NCBI RefSeq assembly: GCF_009557455.1 | Contig: NZ_CP045651.1 | Coordinates: 2,232,001 to 2,296,000 of the forward strand | DNA length: 64,000 nucleotides | Origin: Alistipes sp. dk3624 | GTDB lineage: Bacteria; Bacteroidota; Bacteroidia; Bacteroidales; Rikenellaceae | Direction: 5' to 3' | In this document: in pieces, positions 9,966 to 17,832 of the stretch | How positions within the stretch are numbered: the stretch's first letter is position 1 | Layout of the letters: every line of letters begins with the position of its first letter | Program-made: the position numbers and the translations under genes | Notes under the pieces: model-generated | What the model saw: only the letters and a program-made list of their open reading frames with translations | Database searches by the model: none | Told to the model about the DNA's origin: nothing

Positions 9966-11337
9966 GCGGACGGTCGCCGCCGTGTCCGGGCGATTGCCGG
10001 CGGGACAGTTTGCGGTAGCGGCGGTAATAGAGCCATGCGGCGATACTGAGTCCGAAGATGAACCCGATCCACAGGCCCGAAGGCCCTATGCCGAGCGTGA
10101 AGGCACACAGGTAGCCGACCGGCAGGTTGATCAGCAGGTAGGAGACGAACGAGTAACTCATCAGTACCGCTACGTCCTGCATACCGCGCAATACGCCTAC
10201 CAGGATGATCTGCAAACTGTCGGACAGTTGGTACAGCCCGGCGAAGATAAAAAGCTGGCCCGCGATGGCCACGACGGCCGCATCGTCGGTGAACAGCATC
10301 GGGATCCGGTATCGGAACAGGATCAGGCAACTCATCGTGACGACCGCGAAAGCGAGCCCCAGATGACACGAACCGGCGGCGGCGAGCCGTATGCCTTGCC
10401 TGTCTTTGCGACCGTAGGCATGACTGACCAGGATGGTAGTCGCCGTCGAAATGCCGACCTGCATCATGTAGGCCATCGTGCCGACCGACAGTACGATCTG
10501 GTGTGCGGCCAGTTCCGAAGGGCCGATCCAGCCCATCATGATCGACGACAGGGCGAAAGCCATCACTTCCAGCACGACCTGCACCGAAATGGGCAGTCCG
10601 ACCGACAGCAGTCGGCGGATGTTTCTCCACGTTTGGACGGTACGGGAAAAGAAGGCGAAATAGCGGCGCACCGACTGGTTCCACAGGAAGTAGGCCAGCA
10701 TGAACAGCGGCATACAGATCCGTGAAATCAGCGTGGAGAGTCCCGCCCCGGCGGCTCCGAGTTCCGGAAATCCGCCTTTGCCGAATATCAGCAAATAGTT
10801 GAATACGATGTTGATTGCGTTGGCGATCAGCACGACGGCCATGCCGGTGCGCGTATTTCCGACTCCTTCCAGGAATTGCTTGAAAGAGAGGTAGACCATA
10901 TAGGGAATGATGCTCCATGCCAGGTAACGGTAATAAGGAACGGCCAGCCGCACCACCTCCGGCGATTGTCCCATGTATTCCAGCAGGTCGCCCAGCATCC
11001 ACAGGACGCCGAATAGCAGCAGACCGACCAGCGAGTAGAGTACCAGCGCGTTTTGCAGCAGTCCTGCGGTGGTGCGGATTTTCCGCTGCGCATAGGCTTC
11101 GCCGGTCAGCGGCGTCAGGCCGAGCGACAGACCGGTGCCCCAGAACAAGAAGATCGTGAAGACGGCTCCGCCGAACGATACCGCCGCCAGCGGCAGCGCG
11201 CCCAGCCGAGCGACCATCAGGTTGTCCGACAGTTGTACGATGACCTGACCTATCTGAGACAGCACGACCGGACCGGCCAGCGCGAGGTTGGCTTTGTATT
11301 GCGGGATCCACTTGCGGAGGCTGGCGGTACGGTTCAT
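9949..11337 (-). CDS. MATE family multidrug/sodium efflux transporter
   Basis: Predicted inner-membrane cation-coupled exporter with two MatE repeats and about 12 hydrophobic segments over 462 residues (for example LALAGPVVLSQIGQVIVQLS at the N-terminus). The open frame reaches back to 11682, but residues before MNRTASLRKWIPQYK are Arg-rich shadow coding of clpC. The ATG at 11337 was chosen because it starts the first transmembrane repeat and sits about 21 nt after a promoter-like site. Substrate cannot be deduced. The last 17 bp overlap rnz tail to tail. Confidence 0.93.
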   Translation of the reverse strand: MNRTASLRKWIPQYKANLALAGPVVLSQIGQVIVQLSDNLMVARLGALPLAAVSFGGAVFTIFLFWGTGLSLGLTPLTGEAYAQRKIRTTAGLLQNALVLYSLVGLLLFGVLWMLGDLLEYMGQSPEVVRLAVPYYRYLAWSIIPYMVYLSFKQFLEGVGNTRTGMAVVLIANAINIVFNYLLIFGKGGFPELGAAGAGLSTLISRICMPLFMLAYFLWNQSVRRYFAFFSRTVQTWRNIRRLLSVGLPISVQVVLEVMAFALSSIMMGWIGPSELAAHQIVLSVGTMAYMMQVGISTATTILVSHAYGRKDRQGIRLAAAGSCHLGLAFAVVTMSCLILFRYRIPMLFTDDAAVVAIAGQLFIFAGLYQLSDSLQIILVGVLRGMQDVAVLMSYSFVSYLLINLPVGYLCAFTLGIGPSGLWIGFIFGLSIAAWLYYRRYRKLSRRQSPGHGGDRPLTAPV

Positions 11338-11358
11338 GCGGTTGCGGTTTGCGGAGTG

Positions 11359-11391
11359 CAAAGGTAGGTCGAATCTTTCGGATTGGCAACC
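11359..11391 (-). promoter_or_regulatory. Promoter of the MATE gene
   Basis: Minus-strand GTTG, 21 nt, TACCTTTG, about 21 nt before the ATG at 11337. It lies between the clpC terminator and the MATE start. Confidence 0.5.
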
Positions 11392-11410
11392 GAAGCGCCG
11401 GGGACGACAT

Positions 11411-11445
11411 AAAAAAGAGAGACGGAAACCATTGGTTTCCGCCTC
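11411..11445 (-). terminator. Rho-independent terminator of clpC
   Basis: Read on the minus strand, a stem of GAGGCGGAAACC-type sequence pairs with GGTTTCCGTCTC and is followed by six Ts. It lies 33 bp after the clpC stop and before the MATE promoter. Confidence 0.75.
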
Positions 11446-11477
11446 TTCGTGAGTTCGATAGAAGGTGTTTATCCGGT

Positions 11478-14027
11478 TCAGGAGGCTATGGTGCGCGTTT
11501 CGTTTCCGGGAACCACCGTGAATTTGATCTGGCCGTTTTTGCAGTCGACCATGATCCGGTCGCCCTCGTGCACCTCGCCCGATATGATCAGTTCGGCCAG
11601 CGGGTCTTCCACTTTGTCGAGCAATACCCGTTTCAGCGAGCGGACTCCGTAGTGCGGGTCGTACCCTTCGCGTACCAGACACCGTTTGGTCGCGTTGTTC
11701 ACTTCGACCGTGTAACCCTGGTCGGCGATCCGCCTGTTCAGGCTGCCGAGTTCGATGTCGATGATCCGCAGGACGTCTTTTTCGGTCAGGGTTCCGAACG
11801 TTACGATGTCGTCGATCCGGTTGATGAATTCCGGGGCGAAGTTCCGTTCGAGGTTCTTGCGGTAGAGCGACTCCCTGTTCCGGTCGTCGGATGTCGGCTT
11901 GCGGGTCGTATTGTAGCCTACGCTTTTGCCGCGTTGCATAACCTCCCGCGATCCCACGTTCGAGGTCATGATGATGATCGTATTGCGGAAATCGATCAGG
12001 CGTCCCAGTCCGTCGGTCAGTCGGCCTTCGTCGAAAATCTGCAGCATCAGGTTGAATATGTCGCTGTGCGCTTTTTCGATCTCGTCGAACAACAGTACGC
12101 AGTAAGGGCGGCGCCGTACTTTTTCGGTTAGTTGTCCTCCTTCGCCGTAGCCGACGTAGCCCGGAGGCGAACCGATCAGGCGGCTTACGTTGTGCTTCTC
12201 GGAATATTCGCTCATGTCGATGCGGATCATCGCTTCCTCGCTATCGAACAGGTATTTGGCCAGTTGTTTGGCAACATGGGTCTTGCCGACGCCGGTCGGC
12301 CCGACGAACATGAATACGCCGATCGGACGGTTGGCGTCCTTCAGCCCGGCCCGGCTGCGGCGGATGGCCCGCGTTACGCGGGAAACGGCCTCGTCCTGTC
12401 CGATGACGACCGATGCGAGGTGAGCGTCCATCTCTTTGAGCCGGCGCTGTTCGCTGTCCGAAATGCGCGTTACCGGAATACCCGTCATCGAAGCGACCAC
12501 TTCGCAGATCGCCTGCTCGTCGATCTCTACCGGACATCGGGTCATCTGCTCTTTCCACTGCGTTTCCATCTCTTGCAGGCGGCTGCGCAGCGCGCTTTCA
12601 CGGTTTTTCAGCGTGGCGGCCGCGTCGTAATTCTGCATTCGGATCGCTCGGTTCTTTTCGGCGCATACCGTCTCGACGTCGCGTTCCATCGAGGCCAGCG
12701 GTTCGGGCGTCTTGACTTTGAACACGTGGGCGCGGCTGCCCGCTTCGTCCATCACGTCGATCGCTTTGTCCGGGAAGAAGCGGTCGGGCACGTAGCGTTG
12801 CGTCAGGTGGACGCAGGCTTCCAGCGCCGCTTCGGTATAATGAACGCAGTGGTGCGATTCGTAGTGTTTCTTGATGTTGTTCAGCATACACAGCGTCTCT
12901 TCGGCCGACGGCTGTTCCACGATGATCTTCTGAAAACGCCGCTCCAGCGCGCTGTCGCTCTCGATATTTTCGCGGTATTCGCTCAGGGTGGTGGCTCCGA
13001 TGCACTGCAGTTCGCCCCGGGCCAGCGCCGGTTTCAGGATGTTGGCCGTGTCGAGCGACCCTTGCGTGCTGCCGGCGCCGACGATCGTGTGGATTTCGTC
13101 GATAAAGAGGATCACGTCGCTGCCGGAGAGTTCCTTCAGCAACAGGTTGATCCGTTCTTCGAACTGTCCGCGGTATTTCGTCCCTGCGACCAGCGAGGCG
13201 ACGTCCAGCGAGAAGATCCGTTTGTGCAGCAGTGCGTGCGGGACTTTCTTCTGCGTGATCCGCAGCGCCAGCCCTTCGATGATGGCCGACTTCCCGACGC
13301 CCGCTTCGCCGATCAGCACCGGGTTGTTCTTTTTGCGCCGGCCGAGGATCTGGATCACCCGTTCGATTTCGGCGTCCCGGCCGATCACCGGGTCGAGTTT
13401 GCCTTCGGCCGCGCAGTTGGTCAGGTCGACGCCGAACTGGCCGAGCATACTGTCTTTGGCCGCCGGTTGCCCGTCGGTCACGGCGATACGCATTACTCCC
13501 GATACGAGTCGTTCGGGGTGTTCTCCGTTCTCTTCGCCGAGCAGCGAGAGATATTGCATATCCTCGTAGTAGTCCTCGTTGGGAGGCATGTCGCCGAGGT
13601 AGGAGACGATTTTTTCCGAAGTCACATTGTACAGCACCAGTATCCGCGAGCTGCGCGAGCTGCGGTCGTCGACGATGACCTGCAACAGGTGTCCCGTGTT
13701 ACAGGTGTCCTGCACCATGCAGGGGCCGGACATACGCATCTGCTCGAGCAGCGCGTTTTCGTCGAAACGGACGTCCGGACAGGAGATGTTGAGCGGGGTG
13801 TCCGGCAAAACGACCGGGCCCAGTTCCCGTTCGAGACGTATTTTGATCTGATAAAGTTCCCATTCTTTCAGCAACCTTTTCAGCAGGTGAGATGCGTGCC
13901 CTCCTTCCTGTTTCAAGATAGCCAGAAACAGGTGGTCGAGGGTTACCTCATCGGCGTGACGTCGGCGTGCTTCGCGGCATCCTGCCGCAAAAACAGCCTC
14001 CAGCGTCTTTGTTTGCTTTACTTGCAT
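11478..14027 (-). CDS. clpC: ATP-dependent Clp protease ATP-binding subunit ClpC
   Basis: Hsp100 AAA+ unfoldase that feeds substrates to ClpP. The 849-residue protein has an N-terminal Clp_N double repeat (1-150), a first AAA module with GEAGVGKSAIIEG, a central UVR-like helix (IRMQNYDAAATLKNRESALR), and a second AAA module with GPTGVGKTHVAKQL and LLFDEIEKAHSDIFN. The C-terminal D2-small domain follows. The UVR region and short middle domain point to ClpC rather than ClpB or ClpA. It starts 54 bp after the phosphoesterase gene on the same strand. No clpP lies nearby. Confidence 0.94.
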   Translation of the reverse strand: MQVKQTKTLEAVFAAGCREARRRHADEVTLDHLFLAILKQEGGHASHLLKRLLKEWELYQIKIRLERELGPVVLPDTPLNISCPDVRFDENALLEQMRMSGPCMVQDTCNTGHLLQVIVDDRSSRSSRILVLYNVTSEKIVSYLGDMPPNEDYYEDMQYLSLLGEENGEHPERLVSGVMRIAVTDGQPAAKDSMLGQFGVDLTNCAAEGKLDPVIGRDAEIERVIQILGRRKKNNPVLIGEAGVGKSAIIEGLALRITQKKVPHALLHKRIFSLDVASLVAGTKYRGQFEERINLLLKELSGSDVILFIDEIHTIVGAGSTQGSLDTANILKPALARGELQCIGATTLSEYRENIESDSALERRFQKIIVEQPSAEETLCMLNNIKKHYESHHCVHYTEAALEACVHLTQRYVPDRFFPDKAIDVMDEAGSRAHVFKVKTPEPLASMERDVETVCAEKNRAIRMQNYDAAATLKNRESALRSRLQEMETQWKEQMTRCPVEIDEQAICEVVASMTGIPVTRISDSEQRRLKEMDAHLASVVIGQDEAVSRVTRAIRRSRAGLKDANRPIGVFMFVGPTGVGKTHVAKQLAKYLFDSEEAMIRIDMSEYSEKHNVSRLIGSPPGYVGYGEGGQLTEKVRRRPYCVLLFDEIEKAHSDIFNLMLQIFDEGRLTDGLGRLIDFRNTIIIMTSNVGSREVMQRGKSVGYNTTRKPTSDDRNRESLYRKNLERNFAPEFINRIDDIVTFGTLTEKDVLRIIDIELGSLNRRIADQGYTVEVNNATKRCLVREGYDPHYGVRSLKRVLLDKVEDPLAELIISGEVHEGDRIMVDCKNGQIKFTVVPGNETRTIAS

Positions 14028-14081
14028 AGCGTTTTCTCTAATTTTAATTTCGTGAAGATAACGCCGGAATATTCGGGTTTA

Positions 14082-14585
14082 TTATGATGTCGGACGCCGG
14101 GGCCATTCTCCGACTTCCAGCTCCCGGATGTCCTCTCCGTCGATTACGAGCCGTATGGCCGTCCTTACCTGGTGAAAGCCAGCAATCCCTGCGGCCCCGG
14201 GATTGATATGAAGAAGACTGTTTTTTTTATCGTACATTACCTTCAGAATGTGGGAATGTCCGCATACGAAGATTTTCGGCCGGTGCATCCGCAGTTGCAT
14301 TTCCACCCCGGAAGCATAGTGCCCGGGATAGCCGCCGATGTGGGTTATCATCACTGGAACCTGTTCGCATTCGAACAGCTCCCACCGCCGGAATGCCACG
14401 CGCGTCTGCCCTCCGTCGATGTTGCCGTACACGCCGTGCAGCGGCCTGAAGGCGGCAATGGCGTCGGCCGTTTCGATGGAGCCGAAGTCTCCGGCATGCC
14501 ATAGTTCGTCGACGTCTTCGAAAAATTTCCGAAGAGGCTGATCGAAAATACCATGCGTGTCCGAGAGAATTCCTATGCGTTTCAA
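14082..14585 (-). CDS. YfcE-like metallophosphoesterase
   Basis: Small (167 residues) calcineurin-like phosphoesterase of the YfcE/MJ0936 type, predicted phosphodiesterase. All metal-binding motifs are visible in order: ILSDTHG at residue 6, WHAGDFGS at about 29, VYGNIDG at about 52, MITHIGGYPG at about 78 and CGHSH at about 110. The natural substrate is unknown for this family. It is divergent from rarA (66 bp apart) and upstream of clpC on the same strand. Confidence 0.92.
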   Translation of the reverse strand: MKRIGILSDTHGIFDQPLRKFFEDVDELWHAGDFGSIETADAIAAFRPLHGVYGNIDGGQTRVAFRRWELFECEQVPVMITHIGGYPGHYASGVEMQLRMHRPKIFVCGHSHILKVMYDKKNSLLHINPGAAGIAGFHQVRTAIRLVIDGEDIRELEVGEWPRRPTS

Positions 14586-14623
14586 AGCCGGTGCGATCTT
14601 AAAAATTGTGCGGGAAAACGATT

Positions 14624-14631
14624 ACCTTTGT
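14624..14631 (+). promoter_or_regulatory. -7 element of rarA promoter
   Basis: TACCTTTG, 20 nt before the rarA ATG, matches TAnnTTTG. The -33 box is not clear. The short leader is typical of this phylum. Confidence 0.5.
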
Positions 14632-14651
14632 AAAGATAACATTTTTTCTTT

Positions 14652-15926
14652 ATGCAGACAAATATACCATTGGCGGAACGGTTGCGTCCGCAGTCGCTCG
14701 ACGACTACGTCGGACAGGCCCATCTGGTCGGCGGTGGCGGGGTGTTCCGCCGCTTTCTGGAGACGGGCAACGTGCCGTCGTTTATCCTGTGGGGACCGCC
14801 GGGAGTCGGCAAGACGACGCTGGCGCGGCTGGTGGCGACGGCTCTCGACCGGAAGTTTTTCACGCTGTCGGCGGTCAATTCCGGCGTAAAAGAGGTGCGC
14901 GAAGTGATCGAGCAGGCCCGCAAGAGTCATTTCTTCAATACGCCGGCGCCGTTCCTGTTTATCGACGAAATCCACCGTTTCAACAAGTCTCAGCAGGATT
15001 CGCTGCTCGGCGCCGTCGAGCAGGGCGTGATTACGCTGATCGGCGCGACGACCGAAAATCCGTCGTTCGAAGTGATCTCGCCGCTGTTGTCGCGTTGTCA
15101 GGTCTATGTGCTGAAAGCGATGGAGGACAGCGATCTGCAACGATTGCTGGATCGCGCCGTCGCTGCCGACACGGTGCTCCGGGAGCGGGGCGTGCGGGTC
15201 GAACAGACCGGGGCGCTGTTCCGTTTCAGCGGAGGAGACGCCCGCAAGCTGCTGAACATTATCGATATTCTCTGCAATGCTACCGAGGGAGAGATCGTCA
15301 TTAACGACGAAAACGTGACCGAATGTTTGCAACAAAATATCGCTTTGTACGATAAAAACGGCGAACAGCACTACGACGTAATCTCGGCTTTTATCAAATC
15401 GGTGCGCGGCAGCGATCCGAACGCGGCGATCTATTATCTCGCGCGGATGCTCGCCGGCGGCGAAGACCCGAAGTTCATCGCCCGGCGGCTGGTGATCCTG
15501 GCGTCGGAAGATATCGGTCTGGCCAATCCGAACGGGCTGTTGCTGGCCAACGCCTGTTTCGAAACGGTGCACAAGGTCGGTATGCCGGAAGCCCGCATCC
15601 CGCTGGCCGAGGCGACGATCTACCTGGCTACCAGTCCCAAGAGCAATTCGGCTTACCTGGCGATCGACCGGGCGCTGAAATTCGTGAACCAGGATACGAC
15701 GAACCATCCCGTCCCGCTGCACATCCGCAATGCGCCGACCAGGCTGATGAAAAATCTCGGCTACGGCGACAATTACAAGTACGCCCACGACTTTGAAGAT
15801 CACTTCGCCGACCAGGAGTTCATGCCGCAGGGCATGGAAGGCCGCCGGTTCTACGATCCGGCCGACAACCCGAAAGAGCGCGAAATTGAACAGCGGATCA
15901 AAAAACTCTGGAAAGGAAAGTATTGA
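14652..15926 (+). CDS. rarA: Replication-associated recombination protein A (AAA+ ATPase)
   Basis: RarA/MgsA family ATPase acting at stalled replication forks. Of 424 residues, the N-terminal AAA+ module contains WGPPGVGKTTLARLV near residue 53 and FIDEIHRFNKSQQD near 100 (Walker B), with the sensor TENPSFEVISPLLSRC. The C-terminal half (about 255-424) is the MgsA tetramerisation domain, with the conserved SNSAYLAIDRAL region and PVPLHIRNAPTRLMKNLGYG. It is complete and normal in length. It is the last core gene before the AT-rich island. Confidence 0.95.
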   Translation: MQTNIPLAERLRPQSLDDYVGQAHLVGGGGVFRRFLETGNVPSFILWGPPGVGKTTLARLVATALDRKFFTLSAVNSGVKEVREVIEQARKSHFFNTPAPFLFIDEIHRFNKSQQDSLLGAVEQGVITLIGATTENPSFEVISPLLSRCQVYVLKAMEDSDLQRLLDRAVAADTVLRERGVRVEQTGALFRFSGGDARKLLNIIDILCNATEGEIVINDENVTECLQQNIALYDKNGEQHYDVISAFIKSVRGSDPNAAIYYLARMLAGGEDPKFIARRLVILASEDIGLANPNGLLLANACFETVHKVGMPEARIPLAEATIYLATSPKSNSAYLAIDRALKFVNQDTTNHPVPLHIRNAPTRLMKNLGYGDNYKYAHDFEDHFADQEFMPQGMEGRRFYDPADNPKEREIEQRIKKLWKGKY

Positions 15927-15996
15927 TAGCTAGAAGTAAATCTTCATAATATGGTATTTTAAAAAACACCTTAGAAATATTCTTTTCCGATTGTTT

Positions 15997-16036
15997 AATG
16001 CCGCAAAAGTTTTTTTTCAGTTCTTTTTGCGGTATT
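15997..16036 (+). terminator. Hairpin before the peptide/propeller island
   Basis: AATGCCGCAAAAG pairs with CTTTTTGCGGTATT across a T-rich loop and is followed by TTTATTTTG. It probably ends rarA transcription immediately before the first island promoter. Confidence 0.6.
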
Positions 16037-16040
16037 TTAT

Positions 16041-16072
16041 TTTGCTTTTTGCGAAAGGATAATATAACTTTA
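16041..16072 (+). promoter_or_regulatory. Island promoter 1 (repeated module)
   Basis: TTTG, 20 nt, TAACTTTA. The same block, continuing about 25 nt downstream, recurs at 17539 and 19153. All three copies precede an NVEALA-type peptide gene or its remnant. Confidence 0.65.
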
Positions 16073-16095
16073 AAGACAAACCAATATAAGAATGC
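16041..16095 (+). repeat. Copied promoter/leader repeat, copy 1
   Basis: Near-identical about 55-bp block containing CGAAAGGATAATATAACT and AGACAAACCAATATAAGAAT. Sister copies lie at 17539-17593 and 19153-19207. Each sits just after a hairpin and upstream of a peptide locus, so regulation appears to have been duplicated with the genes. Confidence 0.8.
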
Positions 16096-16179
16096 CTAGG
16101 ATCGATTGTTCTGAAAAATTTAGAATGTAATTAAATGTAAATGAATTGATGTGGATTATTGAATTTAAAGAAAAAAATT

Positions 16180-16452
16180 ATGAAAAAAAGTATTTTGGCA
16201 GCTATCCTTTTAAGCGGAGGATTTATTGCGGTAACGATGCATATGAAGCGTAATGATCCTAATGTTGGTGATTTATTGTTAAAGAATGTGGAGGCCTTGT
16301 CTGGGGATGAAAGTTCGGAAAAATTTAAATATCCTTGTAGTAATGGGATTTATTTTGATACTTCAAAAACGATTTCCAGTGTTAGATATTGTGGATCATG
16401 TGGTTATGTTGATGCGTCGAATACATTTGATCCGAGTGAATGTTCTCTGTAA
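16180..16452 (+). CDS. NVEALA family secreted peptide precursor (intact)
   Basis: Small 90-residue protein of the NVEALA family (function unknown). A Sec-like N-terminus starts MKKSILAAILLSGGFIAV. Then comes the leader-like LLLKNVEALSGDE motif at about 33-46, and a short Cys-containing C-terminus (PCSNGIYF, YCGSCGYV, SECSL) with four Cys. The ATG at 16180 was chosen over a TTG 21 bp upstream because it gives the canonical leader, with seven A's after ATG. It overlaps no neighbour and lies 32 bp before a beta-propeller lipoprotein start, presumably one operon from the promoter at 16041. It is the only undamaged peptide gene of the four in the island. Export and processing are inferred, not shown. 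Confidence 0.8.
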   Translation: MKKSILAAILLSGGFIAVTMHMKRNDPNVGDLLLKNVEALSGDESSEKFKYPCSNGIYFDTSKTISSVRYCGSCGYVDASNTFDPSECSL

Positions 16453-16484
16453 TTGAAACTTGTTATTCTTCTCGAATTTATTGT

Positions 16485-17462
16485 ATGAGAAAAGTTCTAT
16501 GGGCTGTGCTGTTTGCTTCTCAGTTGTTTTCCAGTTGTCGTCAAAAGGTGACTATAACCGAGAAAATGGCTTTCCCTCAAGAAAAAAGAGTTCAAGCCGT
16601 TAAATTTCCGGTGGGTGACGTAATGAATCCTAGTTACATGATCCAAAAAGGAGATTATTTGCTTGTTCGGAGCGGACAGCCAAAAAAACAATTGTTTGTC
16701 TTTACAGTGCCGGATTTAAATTTTGTTTGTGCAACTGGAAATAAAGGGAAAGGGCCCAACGAAATTCCTTTCCCTCCGATGTTGGTCGAGTCGCGTACGG
16801 ATACCCTTTATGTTTTTGGATATGCATACAGACATTTGAAGAGTTTGAAGGTGGACTCGGTAGCTTGTGTCCATTTGACCGAACGTTATGAAATTCCGTT
16901 GTACGAAGCTTTTAATCATATGCATTTGATTGATGATTCGGTGCTTTTGTATGAAACGGTTATGCTTCCTCAATATGCGGTTCACAAATATGATCTGAAA
17001 AATCGTAAAAGCATAGACGAACTGAAGATCGAACGGGAAACCCCCGAAAGTGAACTTACGTTCGATACCAGCAGGGGGTATATGGCGGCTAACGATTCGG
17101 TAATGATATACGTTTATTTGTATAAAAACCAGATCGATATTTATGATGTAAAGGATTTCAGGCTGAAGCGGCGGATCGTCGGAGTTTACAAACCTCAGAA
17201 GCCTGCATTTCGGGATGAAGAATTGTATTATTTGGGGGTTATTCCGGGGGATAAATATTTTTATGCCTTGTTCAAAGGCGCGCGAACCGAAAAAGGCGAA
17301 AACCGGAGCAATACGATCGAGGTGTACGATTACGACGGCAATCCGGTCGCTTTGTACCGGTTCGATATACCGCCGTTGTATTTTTATCCGGACGAAAAAA
17401 ACAATTGTATCTACGCCACGCATCCTTCCTGCATGGATACGTTGCTCCGGTATGATTTATAA
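16485..17462 (+). CDS. BF3164/TolB-like beta-propeller lipoprotein, copy 1
   Basis: Predicted envelope lipoprotein of 325 residues. The signal peptide MRKVLWAVLFASQLFSSC ends in a lipobox Cys at 18. The body resembles the Bacteroidetes TolB-like 6-bladed propeller family (BF3164-type): repeated YMIQKGDYLLVRSG, LFVFTVPDLNFVCATGNKG and GPNEIP blocks. The start at 16485 was used because two paralogues at 21093 and 22224 have exactly the same length from the equivalent ATG. The last two thirds are almost identical to the 21093 copy. It probably lies in an operon with the NVEALA peptide just upstream. Molecular role is unknown; ligand or peptide sensing at the surface is only a hypothesis. Confidence 0.8.
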   Translation: MRKVLWAVLFASQLFSSCRQKVTITEKMAFPQEKRVQAVKFPVGDVMNPSYMIQKGDYLLVRSGQPKKQLFVFTVPDLNFVCATGNKGKGPNEIPFPPMLVESRTDTLYVFGYAYRHLKSLKVDSVACVHLTERYEIPLYEAFNHMHLIDDSVLLYETVMLPQYAVHKYDLKNRKSIDELKIERETPESELTFDTSRGYMAANDSVMIYVYLYKNQIDIYDVKDFRLKRRIVGVYKPQKPAFRDEELYYLGVIPGDKYFYALFKGARTEKGENRSNTIEVYDYDGNPVALYRFDIPPLYFYPDEKNNCIYATHPSCMDTLLRYDL

Positions 17463-17500
17463 ATTTTCATTTCTACCCCAAGAATCGACGTTTTCTCATT

Positions 17501-17536
17501 AAAGCATCGTTAAAATTGACTTTTAACGATGCTTTT
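17501..17536 (+). terminator. Terminator after propeller lipoprotein copy 1
   Basis: Perfect stem AAAGCATCGTTAAAA, loop TTGAC, complement, then a T-rich tail. An almost identical hairpin follows the paralogue at 22109. Confidence 0.85.
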
Positions 17537-17538
17537 AT

Positions 17539-17570
17539 TTTGCTTTTTGCGAAAGGATAATATAACTTTA
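17539..17570 (+). promoter_or_regulatory. Island promoter 2 (repeated module)
   Basis: TTTG, 20 nt, TAACTTTA, overlapping the terminator tail. Copy 2 of the module described at 16041. It would drive the peptide remnant and the lipoprotein at 17833. Confidence 0.65.
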
Positions 17571-17593
17571 AAGACAAACCAATATAAGAATGC
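17539..17593 (+). repeat. Copied promoter/leader repeat, copy 2
   Basis: Second copy of the about 55-bp block at 16041-16095, with the same AGACAAACCAATATAAGAAT tail. Confidence 0.8.
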
Positions 17594-17671
17594 TTATGGA
17601 TGAAGTAGAAATGTAAGAGAGAAAGCGTATGTGAAATCAAAATTGATTGAAATAGTTGTATAATTTTATTA

Positions 17672-17776
17672 ATTAAAAAAAATGAGACTGAGAAGTTTAA
17701 TGGTAATGTCTATTTTGATTGTGAAGGATATATGCAATCCACTAATGATTATACGAGAGTAATCGTTTGTGGCTGA
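17672..17776 (+). pseudogene. NVEALA-type peptide gene remnant (leader deleted)
   Basis: In the frame ending at the TGA 17774-17776 the sequence reads ..GNVYFDCEGYMQSTNDY.. and ends VIVCG. This matches the C-terminus of the peptide at 19300 (TTYDCEGYVTGYSD), with the same 15-residue spacing between its last two Cys. The upstream side keeps the usual A-rich pre-start sequence, but the hydrophobic leader and the NVEAL motif are gone, and the only nearby ATG (17682) is out of frame. The simplest reading is an internal deletion that fused the 5' leader to the 3' end. It keeps its promoter and the downstream lipoprotein. Confidence 0.65.
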
Positions 17777-17832
17777 TTTCGGTCGAGTGGGGTCGAAGCG
17801 TTTGTTGGGAAAGACTCTCTAAATGTGTAAAA

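Noticed and set aside
9935-11410. 491-codon frame overlapping the MATE gene on the same strand
   Set aside because: Arg-rich, low-complexity +1 shadow of the MATE coding sequence, with no signal or motif.
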